DNA from: Strongylocentrotus purpuratus
Taxonomy: Eukaryota; Echinodermata; Echinoidea; Camarodonta; Strongylocentrotidae
DNA length: 64,000 nt
Assembly (NCBI RefSeq): GCF_000002235.5
Contig: NW_022145611.1
Coordinates: forward strand, 744,001-808,000
Reading direction: 5' to 3'
The notes under the pieces were generated by a model. It saw only the letters and a program-made list of their open reading frames with translations, was not told where the DNA came from and did not search any database. Below, in pieces: positions 11,540 through 24,572 of this stretch. Numbering within the stretch: position 1 is the stretch's first letter; the number at the start of each line of letters is the position of its first letter. Made by a program: the position numbers and the translations under genes.

Positions 11540-14500
11540 ATAATTCATTTACAGGTCACCATCTCCCGGCCAGTAATGACCTATGACTAACACCATGAAA
11601 TACAAAAACAGTTACAATTAACGGAAAGAAAACTAGCACCTGACAGGGAGTGCCGTTCGCCACCATTTACCCTTACTGTACTGGGCTATTTCGAGCACTC
11701 TCTGACTGGGGGGGGGGGGGGGGCTGGGAGGCCTCCCCCCTATGATCTCGGCGTCGAATGTCCGATGAACGCGAAAATTTGCATGTTTGTAGATATTTAC
11801 GTAAGGAACAAGATATTATAATTAGTTTTTTGCTAATATGCAATTTTTTTTCGTTATAGCCTAATTGATTATGCAAAATGCTAATTTTATGCATTTTACA
11901 GAAAACTCTACATATTTGTCCGTAGACTTGTGAAGAATGATGAAAATGTATTGAATAAATGTTTCCTTCATCTCAAGTTCATGAGGTTTCATTATTTTTA
12001 TGATATTTGAAAATGCATAGGTTAATTTGCATAAATTATGAATACGCATCAATGAATATCAAATCTGGAAATATATATAGGGAACTAGAATCCTTACAAA
12101 AATTGTCAGCTCCACTTTTTTAATGTTGTTACTCATTTTCCATATGAAACTTCTTTTCTAACACAAAAAAGTTATTTGAAGTAATTAATAATGATAATTT
12201 ATGCAAATTTGATGCGATTTTCAACTATTTATTTTCTTATGTATTTTATTGTTTTTTTATTTCTTATTATATCTATTGTTTTATTTATAATGTATTCTTT
12301 TGTTCTGAATACATCAAGTTACTTTGAGAAATATATAAAAGCAATTTGATTTCAATTCATAGCTTCACATTTCTGCTTGTACATGAATATATGCAATTAT
12401 AGCACTTTTTATGACATGCGCTTACTAATTGTTATGTATCACCTTACAAGTATATCAGATTTCGACAAAATGGTATCAAAATGTGCGTAAGACTTGAGGA
12501 AAAAAGTCATGAAACCACAAGTCAAAATTCCGAGCGGTTGCGGCGCAATCTCCGAAAATGGCGAGAGGGGGGGGGGGGCCTCCCAGGCCCCCCTAGTAGA
12601 GTAGGGTTAAGGGACAGTGCCCCTTAGGCTCATCATTCACAGGTCACCATCTTCCAGCCAGTGAAAACCTAACCTACCACCCTGAATACCCCCCCCCCGA
12701 AAAAAAAAAATAGTGTCTAAAAATCAGAAAAACTAGCACATGAATGGGCTTGCCGTTCGCCTATAATCTAAAGGGCAGTGCCCCATAGGCTCATCATTCA
12801 CAGGTCACCATCTTCCAGCCAGTGAAAACCTAACCTAGCACCCTGAATACCCCCCCCCCCCCCCAAAAAAAAAAAGGAGTGTCTAAAAATCAGAAAAACT
12901 AGCACATTAATGGGCTTGCCGTTCGCCCTATAATCTAAAGGCAGTGCCCCATAGGCTCATCATTCACAGGTCACCATCTTCCAGCCAGTGAAAACCTAAC
13001 CTAGCACCATGATACCCCCCCGTCCCCCCCCAAATGTAATATCTTTAAATGAAAGAAAACTAGCACCTAAACTGGGGTGCTTTTCACCTACAATTAAAGG
13101 GACAGTGCCCAGTATGCTCATAATTCACAGGTCACCATCTGTCAGCGAGTGAAGACCTAACCTAGTACCATTAATACCCCCCCCCCCAAAAAAAAAGGAA
13201 AAATAGAAGGAGAAAGAAGTAAAATCTTAAAATAAAATAAAATTAGCACATGACTGGGCGTGCCGTTCTCCCCACAATTTAAGGGACAGTGCCCAGTAGG
13301 CTCATAATTCACAGGTCACCATCTCCCAGCCAGTGAAAACCCAAGCCTAGTACCATGATACCTACCCCCCCCCCCTCAAAAAAAGGAAAAAAGAAGAAGA
13401 AAGAAGTAAAATCTTAAATAAAAGAGAATTAGCACATGACTGGGCCTGCCGTTTCTCACACAATTTAAGGGACAGTGCCCAGTAGGCTCATCATTCAAAG
13501 GTCACCATTTCCCAGCCAGTGAAGAATATAGTACCATGAATACCCCCCCCCCCCCAAAAAAAAAAAAAAAAAAAAAAAAAATCAGAAAAAGTAAAATCTT
13601 AAAATGAAAAAAAATTAGCGCATGACTGGGCGTGCCGTTCTCCCACAATTTAAGGGACAGTGCCCAGTAGGCTCATCATTCACAGGTCACCATCTCCCAG
13701 CCAGTGAAGACCTAAACTAGTAACATGAATACCCCCACCCCCCCCCCAAAAAAAAAAAGAAAAAAAAAGAAGAAAGAAGTGAAATCTTAAAGTGAAAGAA
13801 ATTAGCACATGACTGGGCGTGCCGTTCTCCCACAATTTAAGGGACAGTGCCCAGTAGGCTCATAATTCACAGGTCACCATCTCCCAGCCAGTTAGAAATA
13901 TAGTACCTTGAATACCCCCCCCCCCCCCCAAAAAAAAAAAAAAAGAAAGAAAAAAGAAGAAATAAAGTCTTAAAGAAAGAAAATTTAATTTAATTAAATT
14001 TTAATTAAAGAAGAAAATGCTAATTTAGCACATGACTGGGCGTGCCGTTCTCCCACAATTTAAGGGACAGTGCCCAGTAGGCTCATCATTCACAGGTCAC
14101 CATCTCCAAGCCAGTGAAGAATATATTACCATGAATACCCCCCCCCCCAAAAAAAAAAAAAAAAATGAAAAAAGAAGAAAGAAAAATCTTAAAATAAAAT
14201 AATTAGCACATGACTGGGCGTGCCGTTCTCCCACAATTTAAGGGACAGTGCCCAGTAGGCTCATCATTCACAGGTCACCATCTCCCAGCCAGTGAAGACC
14301 TAACCTAGTATCATGAATACCCCCCCCCCCCTCAAAAAAAAAATTAAAAAAGAAGAAGAAAATCTTAAAATAAAAGTAGATTAGCACATGACTGGGCGTG
14401 CCGTTCTCCCACAATTTAAGGGACAGTGCCCAGTAGGCTCATAATTCACAGGTCACCATCTCCCAGCCATGAAGAATATAGTACCTTGAATACCCCCCCC

Positions 14501-16434
14501 CCCAAAAAAAAAAAAAAAAGAAAAAGAAGAAAATAAAGTCTTAAGAAAGAAAATTTAATTTATTAAAATTTAATTAAAGAAAGAAAATGCTAATTTAGCA
14601 CATGACTGGGCGTGCCGTTCTCCCACAATTTAAGGGATAGTGCCCAGTAGGCTCATCATTCACAGGTCACCATCTCCCAGCCAGTGAAGAATAAATACCA
14701 TGAATACCCCCCCCCCCCAAAAAAAAAAAAAAAAAGAAAAAAAAGGAAAAAAAAAAAAAGAAGAAGAAAAGAAGTAAAATCTTTAAATAAAATAAAATTA
14801 GCACATGACTAGGGCGTGCCGTTCTCCCCACAATTTAAGGACAGTGCCCAGTAGGCTCATAATTCACAGGTCACCATCTCCCAGCCAGTGAAGACCTAAC
14901 CTAGTATCATGAATACCCCCCCCCCCCCCTCAATAAAAAATGAAAAAGAAGAAGAAAAATCTTAAATAAAAGTAAATTAGCACATGACTGGGCGTGCCGT
15001 TCTCCCACAATTTAAGGACAGTGCCCAGTAGGCTCATCATTCACAGGTCCCATCTCCCAGCCAGTGAAGACCTAACCTAGTATCATGAATACCCCCCCCC
15101 CCCTCAAAAAAAAAATGAAAAAGAGAAAGAAAAATCTTAAAATAAAGTAGATTAGCACATGACTGGGCATGCCGTTCTCCCCAATTTAAGGGACAGTGCC
15201 CAGTAGGCTCATAATTCACAGGTCACCATCTCCCAGCCAGTGAAGAATATAGTACCTTGAATACCCCCCCCCCCCCCAAAAAAAAAAAGGAAGAAAAAGA
15301 GAAAGTAAAGTCTTAAGAAAGAAAATTTAATTTAATTAAAATTTAATTAAGAAAGAAATGCTATTTAGCACATGACTGGGCGTGCCGTTCTCCCACAATT
15401 TAAGGGACAGTGCCCAGTAGCTCATCATTCACAGGTCACCATCTCCCAGCCAGTGAAGAATATAGTTACCATGAATACCCCCCCCCCCCAAAAAAAAAAA
15501 AAAAAAAAAAAAAAAAAGAAAAAAGGAAAAAAAAAGAAGAAGAAAGAAGTAAAATCTTAAATAAAATAAAATTAGCACATGACTGGGCGTGCCGTTCTCC
15601 CACAATTTAAGGACAGTGCCCAGTAGGCTCATAATTCACAGGTAACCATCTCCCAGCCAGTGAAGACCTAACTAGTATCATGAATACCCCCCCCCCCTCA
15701 AAAAAAAATGAAAAAAGAAGAAAGAAAAATCTTAAAATAAAGTAGATTAGCACATGACTGGGCGTGCCGTTTCTCCCACAATTTAAGGGACAGTGCCCAG
15801 TAGGCTCATCATTCACAGGTCACCATCTCCCAGCCAGTGAAACCCAAGCCTAGTACCATGAATACCCCCCCCCCCCCTCAAAAAAAAGGAAAAGAAGAAG
15901 AAAGAAGTAAAATCTTAAAATAAAGAGAATTAGCACATACTGGGCCTGCCGTTCTCACACAATTTAAAGACAGTGCCAGTAGGCTCATAATTCACAGGTC
16001 ACCATCTCTCAGCGAGTGAAGACCTAACCTAGTACCACAAATATCAACCCCCCCCCAAAAAAAAAAAAAAAAAGAAATCAAAAAAGTAAAATCTTAAAAT
16101 GAAAAAAATTAGCGCATGACTGGGCGTGCCGTTCTCCACAATTTAAGGGACAGTGCCCAGTAGGCTCATCATTCACAGGTCACCATCTCCCAGCCAGTGA
16201 AGACCTAACTAGTACCATGAATACCCCCCCCCCCAAAAAAAAAAAGAAGAAGAAAGTAAAGTCTTAAGAAAGAAAATTTAATTTAATTAAAATTTAATTA
16301 AAGAAAGAAAATGCTAATTTAGCACATGACTAGGCGTGCCGTTCTCCCACAATTTAAGGGACAGTGCCCAGTAGGCTCATCATTCACAGGTCACCATCTC
16401 CCAGCCAGTGAAGAATATATTACCATAAATACCC
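11540..16434 (+). repeat. ~190-bp satellite array with poly-C/poly-A junction in each unit
   Basis: About 20 units of roughly 170-220 bp share three landmarks: TGACTGGGCGTGCCGTTC, then GGGACAGTGCCCAGTAGGCTC, then CACAGGTCACCATCTCCCAG. These are followed by AATACC, a run of 8-17 C and a run of A that grades into AAG-rich sequence. ACTGGGC and GCCCAGT can pair into a stem. The first unit (from 11540) is more diverged and is interrupted by a ~940-bp insertion. The array is cut at its right end by the assembly gap. Lysine-rich open frames across it come only from the poly-A runs. Confidence 0.95.
11668..12612. mobile_element. ~940-bp insertion with inverted ends inside the first satellite unit
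   Basis: The insertion splits a satellite unit between GTGCCGTTCGCC and GGGACAGTGCCCC. Its ends are inverted relatives: ACCCTTACTGTACTGGG on the left, and on the right the complement of CTAGTAGAGTAGGGT. Just inside both ends lie GGGAGGCC-type blocks with long G-runs in inverted orientation. No transposase frame is visible. It is probably a non-autonomous DNA element, with approximate borders. Confidence 0.5.
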
Positions 16435-16934
16435 NNNNNNNNNNNNNNNNNNNNNNNNNNNNNNNNNNNNNNNNNNNNNNNNNNNNNNNNNNNNNNNNNN
16501 NNNNNNNNNNNNNNNNNNNNNNNNNNNNNNNNNNNNNNNNNNNNNNNNNNNNNNNNNNNNNNNNNNNNNNNNNNNNNNNNNNNNNNNNNNNNNNNNNNNN
16601 NNNNNNNNNNNNNNNNNNNNNNNNNNNNNNNNNNNNNNNNNNNNNNNNNNNNNNNNNNNNNNNNNNNNNNNNNNNNNNNNNNNNNNNNNNNNNNNNNNNN
16701 NNNNNNNNNNNNNNNNNNNNNNNNNNNNNNNNNNNNNNNNNNNNNNNNNNNNNNNNNNNNNNNNNNNNNNNNNNNNNNNNNNNNNNNNNNNNNNNNNNNN
16801 NNNNNNNNNNNNNNNNNNNNNNNNNNNNNNNNNNNNNNNNNNNNNNNNNNNNNNNNNNNNNNNNNNNNNNNNNNNNNNNNNNNNNNNNNNNNNNNNNNNN
16901 NNNNNNNNNNNNNNNNNNNNNNNNNNNNNNNNNN
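16435..16934. other. Assembly gap, 500 N
   Basis: Exactly 500 undefined bases separate the 190-bp satellite from array B, so this is probably a gap of nominal size. The true distance, and even the adjacency of the flanks, are uncertain because both flanks are tandem arrays. Confidence 0.99.
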
Positions 16935-19900
16935 TATTGTTGGTAATGTTGATGTATGGGAAAGGGTTCCAAATCTCAATATGTCAATGGATTCCTCAAA
17001 TGAAATTGAAAAAAGGGCCTATGGTGAGGGGGGAGCAGCTGAGTGTAGGAAAAACTGTAAGGGAGCCCCTTTGGGGGTCTTTTTTTTGGACTTTTTTGAC
17101 GCGGTCGTCAGCTAGCTGGCGGTCGTCAGCGTAGCCAGTGGCCGGTAGCGTTAGCCCCAAAGCCATGTCCAATTTTTAAACTACATTACTTTCCTCCTTT
17201 TATTCACTCTGTACAGTCCCATGCTATCCTTTTCGAGTCTGTAAACAACTTTACAACATGAATTCAATGATGGGCAAGGTTTTACTTCTCATATGAAAGC
17301 GCCCAAACTTCGCGAGGTGATTCAAGCCCAATATGGGCTAACAACTGGCCTGCATACCCGAGCAGAATCATTTTGTGCTCGACAAAGACACACATCCTTG
17401 GGTAAAGAGGTCCGATATTATTAATTTTTTTAGTTATATTTTTTCATTGACAGTATACTATTAAATATCAGGAATATTGGATGCTCTGTTTCAAACACAG
17501 TCCAGATTGCCGCGCAATGAATTATCTCATGCTTCTTGTCCAAAAACCATATCTAACTGGTTTTTAAAACGGTATCATTTTAATTTCCATTTCCTCCTCA
17601 ACAAAGGAGAAAATAACATTTGATACTCTTTCTTTAACAAGCGGCTCTCTGAATTAGTTAGAATACCTCTTTTGCTACATCTACAACAAGAAGTATTAAT
17701 ATGAAAAAAAATACATGGAGATTACCAGTGTGACACATTGGTCTAGTGGACAGGCAAACGCCTGGCATCTGGAAGGTATCGGGTTCGACACCCAGCTAGT
17801 GCTTTTTTTTTTTTTTGCTTTTTTTTATTATAAATCTTTGAAAAATAAAAACTGATGTTAAACCCATTTTTATCTCACTCAAAGAGTGATAAAATAATTA
17901 TTGTTGGTAATGTTGATGTATGGGAAAGGGTTCCAAATCTCAATATGTCAATGGATTCCTCAAATGAAATTGAAAAAAGGGCCTATGGTGAGGGGGGAGC
18001 AGCTGAGTGTAGGAAAAACTGTAAGGGAGCCCCTTTGGGGGTCTTTTTTTTGGACTTTTTTGACGCGGTCGTCAGCTAGCTGGCGGTCGTCAGCGTAGCC
18101 AGTGGCCGGTAGCGTTAGCCCCAAAGCCATGTCCAATTTTTAAACTACATTACTTTCCTCCTTTTATTCACTCTGTACAGTCCCATGCTATCCTTTTCGA
18201 GTCTGTAAACAACTTTACAACATGAATTCAATGATGGGCAAGGTTTTACTTCTCATATGAAAGCGCCCAAACTTCGCGAGGTGATTCAAGCCCAATATGG
18301 GCTAACAACTGGCCTGCATACCCGAGCAGAATCATTTTGTGCTCGACAAAGACACACATCCTTGGGTAAAGAGGTCCGATATTATTAATTTTTTAGTTAT
18401 ATTTTTTCATTGACAGTATACTATTAAATATCAGGAATATTGGATGCTCTGTTTCAAACACAGTCCAGATTGCCGCGCAATGAATTATCTCATGCTTCTT
18501 GTCCAAAAACCATATCTAACTGGTTTTTAAAACGGTATCATTTTAATTTCCATTTCCTCCTCAACAAAGGAGAAAATAACATTTGATACTCTTTCTTTAA
18601 CAAGCGGCTCTCTGAATTAGTTAGAATACCTCTTTTGCTACATCTACAACAAGAAGTATTAATATGAAAAAAAATACATGGAGATTACCAGTGTGACACA
18701 TTGGTCTAGTGGACAGGCAAACGCCTGGCATCTGGAAGGTATCGGGTTCGACACCCAGCTAGTGCTTTTTTTTTTTTTTTTTTTTTTTATTATAAATCTT
18801 TGAAAAATAAAAACTGATGTTAAACCCATTTTTATCTCACTCAAAGAGTGATAAAATAATTATTGTTGGTAATGTTGATGTATGGGAAAGGGTTCCAAAT
18901 CTCAATATGTCAATGGATTCCTCAAATGAAATTGAAAAAAGGGCCTATGGTGAGGGGGGAGCAGCTGAGTGTAGGAAAAACTGTAAGGGAGCCCCTTTGG
19001 GGGTCTTTTTTTTGGACTTTTTTGACGCGGTCGTCAGCTAGCTGGCGGTCGTCAGCGTAGCCAGTGGCCGGTAGCGTTAGCCCCAAAGCCATGTCCAATT
19101 TTTAAACTACATTACTTTCCTCCTTTTATTCACTCTGTACAGTCCCATGCTATCCTTTTCGAGTCTGTAAACAACTTTACAACATGAATTCAATGATGGG
19201 CAAGGTTTTACTTCTCATATGAAAGCGCCCAAACTTCGCGAGGTGATTCAAGCCCAATATGGGCTAACAACTGGCCTGCATACCCGAGCAGAATCATTTT
19301 GTGCTCGACAAAGACACACATCCTTGGGTAAAGAGGTCCGATATTATTAATTTTTTTAGTTATATTTTTTCATTGACAGTATACTATTAAATATCAGGAA
19401 TATTGGATGCTCTGTTTCAAACACAGTCCAGATTGCCGCGCAATGAATTATCTCATGCTTCTTGTCCAAAAACCATATCTAACTGGTTTTTAAAACGGTA
19501 TCATTTTAATTTCCATTTCCTCCTCAACAAAGGAGAAAATAACATTTGATACTCTTTCTTTAACAAGCGGCTCTCTGAATTAGTTAGAATACCTCTTTTG
19601 CTACATCTACAACAAGAAGTATTAATATGAAAAAAAATACATGGAGATTACCAGTGTGACACATTGGTCTAGTGGACAGGCAAACGCCTGGCATCTGGAA
19701 GGTATCGGGTTCGACACCCAGCTAGTGCTTTTTTTTTTTTTTTGCTTTTTTTTATTATAAATCTTTGAAAAATAAAAACTGATGTTAAACCCATTTTTAT
19801 CTCACTCAAAGAGTGATAAAATAATTATTGTTGGTAATGTTGATGTATGGGAAAGGGTTCCAAATCTCAATATGTCAATGGATTCCTCAAATGAAATTGA

Positions 19901-22900
19901 AAAAAGGGCCTATGGTGAGGGGGGAGCAGCTGAGTGTAGGAAAAACTGTAAGGGAGCCCCTTTGGGGGTCTTTTTTTTGGACTTTTTTGACGCGGTCGTC
20001 AGCTAGCTGGCGGTCGTCAGCGTAGCCAGTGGCCGGTAGCGTTAGCCCCAAAGCCATGTCCAATTTTTAAACTACATTACTTTCCTCCTTTTATTCACTC
20101 TGTACAGTCCCATGCTATCCTTTTCGAGTCTGTAAACAACTTTACAACATGAATTCAATGATGGGCAAGGTTTTACTTCTCATATGAAAGCGCCCAAACT
20201 TCGCGAGGTGATTCAAGCCCAATATGGGCTAACAACTGGCCTGCATACCCGAGCAGAATCATTTTGTGCTCGACAAAGACACACATCCTTGGGTAAAGAG
20301 GTCCGATATTATTAATTTTTTTAGTTATATTTTTTCATTGACAGTATACTATTAAATATCAGGAATATTGGATGCTCTGTTTCAAACACAGTCCAGATTG
20401 CCGCGCAATGAATTATCTCATGCTTCTTGTCCAAAAACCATATCTAACTGGTTTTTAAAACGGTATCATTTTAATTTCCATTTCCTCCTCAACAAAGGAG
20501 AAAATAACATTTGATACTCTTTCTTTAACAAGCGGCTCTCTGAATTAGTTAGAATACCTCTTTTGCTACATCTACAACAAGAAGTATTAATATGAAAAAA
20601 AATACATGGAGATTACCAGTGTGACACATTGGTCTAGTGGACAGGCAAACGCCTGGCATCTGGAAGGTATCGGGTTCGACACCCAGCTAGTGCTTTTTTT
20701 TTTTTTTGCTTTTTTTATTATAAATCTTTGAAAAATAAAAACTGATGTTAAACCCATTTTTATCTCACTCAAAGAGTGATAAAATAATTATTGTTGGTAA
20801 TGTTGATGTATGGGAAAGGGTTCCAAATCTCAATATGTCAATGGATTCCTCAAATGAAATTGAAAAAAGGGCCTATGGTGAGGGGGGAGCAGCTGAGTGT
20901 AGGAAAAACTGTAAGGGAGCCCCTTTGGGGGTCTTTTTTTGGACTTTTTTGACGCGGTCGTCAGCTAGCTGGCGGTCGTCAGCGTAGCCAGTGGCCGGTA
21001 GCGTTAGCCCCAAAGCCATGTCCAATTTTTAAACTACATTACTTTCCTCCTTTTATTCACTCTGTACAGTCCCATGCTATCCTTTTCGAGTCTGTAAACA
21101 ACTTTACAACATGAATTCAATGATGGGCAAGGTTTTACTTCTCATATGAAAGCGCCCAAACTTCGCGAGGTGATTCAAGCCCAATATGGGCTAACAACTG
21201 GCCTGCATACCCGAGCAGAATCATTTTGTGCTCGACAAAGACACACATCCTTGGGTAAAGAGGTCCGATATTATTAATTTTTTTAGTTATATTTTTTCAT
21301 TGACAGTATACTATTAAATATCAGGAATATTGGATGCTCTGTTTCAAACACAGTCCAGATTGCCGCGCAATGAATTATCTCATGCTTCTTGTCCAAAAAC
21401 CATATCTAACTGGTTTTTAAAACGGTATCATTTTAATTTCCATTTCCTCCTCAACAAAGGAGAAAATAACATTTGATACTCTTTCTTTAACAAGCGGCTC
21501 TCTGAATTAGTTAGAATACCTCTTTTGCTACATCTACAACAAGAAGTATTAATATGAAAAAAAATACATGGAGATTACCAGTGTGACACATTGGTCTAGT
21601 GGACAGGCAAACGCCTGGCATCTGGAAGGTATCGGGTTCGACACCCAGCTAGTGCTTTTTTTTTTTTTGCTTTTTTTTATTATAAATCTTTGAAAAATAA
21701 AAACTGATGTTAAACCCATTTTTATCTCACTCAAAGAGTGATAAAATAATTATTGTTGGTAATGTTGATGTATGGGAAAGGGTTCCAAATCTCAATATGT
21801 CAATGGATTCCTCAAATGAAATTGAAAAAAGGGCCTATGGTGAGGGGGGAGCAGCTGAGTGTAGGAAAAACTGTAAGGGAGCCCCTTTGGGGGTCTTTTT
21901 TTTGACTTTTTTGACGCGGTCGTCAGCTAGCTGGCGGTCGTCAGCGTAGCCAGTGGCCGGTAGCGTTAGCCCCAAAGCCATGTCCAATTTTTAAACTACA
22001 TTACTTTCCTCCTTTTATTCACTCTGTACAGTCCCATGCTATCCTTTTCGAGTCTGTAAACAACTTTACAACATGAATTCAATGATGGGCAAGGTTTTAC
22101 TTCTCATATGAAAGCGCCCAAACTTCGCGAGGTGATTCAAGCCCAATATGGGCTAACAACTGGCCTGCATACCCGAGCAGAATCATTTTGTGCTCGACAA
22201 AGACACACATCCTTGGGTAAAGAGGTCCGATATTATTAATTTTTTTTAGTTATATTTTTTCATTGACAGTATACTATTAAATATCAGGAATATTGGATGC
22301 TCTGTTTCAAACACAGTCCAGATTGCCGCGCAATGAATTATCTCATGCTTCTTGTCCAAAAACCATATCTAACTGGTTTTAAAACGGTATCATTTTAATT
22401 TCCATTTCCTCCTCAACAAAGGAGAAAAATAACATTTGATACTCTTTCTTTAACAAGCGGCTCTCTGAATTAGTTAGAATACCTCTTTTGCTACATCTAC
22501 AACAAGAAGTATTAATATGAAAAAAAATACATGGAGATTACCAGTGTGACACATTGGTCTAGTGGACAGGCAAACGCCTGGCATCTGGAAGGTATCGGGT
22601 TCGACACCCAGCTAGTGCTTTTTTTTTTTTTTGCTTTTTTTTATTATAAATCTTTGAAAAATAAAAACTGATGTTAAACCCATTTTTATCTCACTCAAAG
22701 AGTGATAAAATAATTATTGTTGGTAATGTTGATGTATGGGAAAGGGTTCCAAATCTCAATATGTCAATGGATTCCTCAAATGAAATTGAAAAAAGGGCCT
22801 ATGGTGAGGGGGGAGCAGCTGAGTGTAGGAAAAACTGTAAGGGAGCCCCTTTGGGGGTCTTTTTTTTGGACTTTTTGACGCGGTCGTCAGCTAGCTGGCG

Positions 22901-24572
22901 GTCGTCAGCGTAGCCAGTGGCCGGTAGCGTTAGCCCCAAAGCCATGTCCAATTTTTAAACTACATTACTTTCCTCCTTTATTCACTCTGTACAGTCCCAT
23001 GCTATCCTTTTCGAGTCTGTAAACAACTTTACAACATGAATTCAATGATGGGCAAGGTTTTACTTCTCATATGAAAGCGCCCAAACTTCGCGAGGTGATT
23101 CAAGCCCAATATGGGCTAACAACTGGCCTGCATACCCGAGCAGAATCATTTTGTGCTCGACAAAGACACACATCCTTGGGTAAAGAGGTCCGATATTATT
23201 AATTTTTTTTAGTTATATTTTTTCATTGACAGTATACTATTAAATATCAGGAATATTGGATGCTCTGTTTCAAACACAGTCCAGATTGCCGCGCAATGAA
23301 TTATCTCATGCTTCTTGTCCAAAAACCATATCTAACTGGTTTTTAAAACGGTATCATTTTAATTTTATTTCCTCCTCAACAACAGGAGAAAATAACATTG
23401 ATACTCTTTCTTTAACAAGCGGCTCTCTGAATTAGTTAGAATACCTCTTTTGCTACATCTACAACAAGAAGTATTAATATGAAAAAAAATACATGGAGAT
23501 TACCAGTGTGACACATTGGTCTAGTGGACAGGCAAACGCCTGGCATCTGGAAGGTATCGGGTTCGACACCCAGCTAGTGCTTTTTTTTTTTTGCTTTTTT
23601 TTATTATAAATCTTTGAAAAAATAAAAACTGATGTTAAACCATTTTTATCTCACTCAAAGAGTGATAAAATAATTATTGTTGGTAATGTTGATGTATGGG
23701 AAAGGGTTCCAAATCTCAATATGTCAATGGATTCCTCAAATGAAATTGAAAAAAGGGCCTATGGTGAGGGGGGAGCAGCTGAGTGTAGGAAAAACTGTAA
23801 GGGAGCCCCTTTGGGGGTCTTTTTTTTGGACTTTTTGACGCGGTCGTCAGCTAGCTGGCGGTCGTCAGCGTAGCCAGTGGCGGTAGCGTTAGCCCCAAAG
23901 CCATGTCCAATTTTAAACTACATTACTTTCCTCTTTTATTCACTCTGTACAGTCCCATGCTATCCTTTTCGAGTCTGTAAACAACTTTACAACATGAATT
24001 CAATGATGGGCAAGGTTTTACTTCTCATATGAAAGCGCCCAAACTTCGCGAGGTGATTCAAGCCCAATATGGGCTAACAACTGGCCTGCATACCGAGCAG
24101 AATCATTTTGTGCTCGACAAAGACACACATCCTTGGGTAAAGAGGTCCGATATTATTAATTTTTTTAGTTATATTTTTTCATTGACAGTATACTATTAAA
24201 TATCAGGAATATTGGATGCTCTGTTTCAAACACAGTCCAGATTGCCGCGCAATGAATTATCTCATGCTTCTTGTCCAAAAACCATATCTAACTGGTTTTT
24301 AAAACGGTATCATTTTAATTTCCATTTCCTCCTCAACAAAGGAGAAAATAACATTTGATACTCTTTCTTTAACAAGCGGCTCTCTGAATTAGTTAGAATA
24401 CCTCTTTTGCTACATCTACAACAAGAAGTATTAATATGAAAAAAAATACATGGAGATTACCAGTGTGACACATTGGTCTAGTGGACAGGCAAACGCCTGG
24501 CATCTGGAAGGTATCGGGTTCGACACCCAGCTAGTGCTTTTTTTTTTTTTTGCTTTTTTTTATATAAATCTT
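16935..24572 (+). repeat. Tandem array B, ~963-bp unit, about 8 copies
   Basis: The landmark GACGCGGTCGTCAGC occurs at 17098, 18062, 19024, 19989, 20951, 21913, 22877 and 23837, giving periods of 960-965 bp. Copies are almost identical apart from homopolymer length and a few changes in the last two. All carry array-B-specific differences from array A, such as GACGCGG for GACACGG, GGACAGG for GGATAGG, and a missing 3-bp CAG before TAATGTTGATG. This is the pattern expected from local homogenisation. A 74-80 codon frame starting MLNPFLSH recurs in most units but shows no constraint when A and B are compared. The left end is in the gap and the right end breaks off at ~24572. Confidence 0.97.
17731..17797 (+). 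promoter_or_regulatory. tRNA-like Pol III promoter module of the array B unit (repeated in every copy)
   Basis: The module has the A-box-like TGGTCTAGTGG and the B-box-like GGTTCGACACC, with a T-run 11-15 bases downstream. Equivalent copies lie near 18693, 19655, 20620, 21582, 22544, 23507 and 24465. The acceptor stem pairs poorly, so a functional tRNA is unlikely. The T-run is interrupted by GC in most copies. Confidence 0.6.

Noticed and set aside
15372..15632. Lysine-rich and Phe-rich open frames in the 190-bp satellite
   Set aside because: They arise from poly-A/poly-T runs of variable length and shift between units, with no conserved protein.
16326..16979. Apparent ~200-codon frames crossing the undefined bases
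   Set aside because: They consist almost entirely of N and have no meaning.
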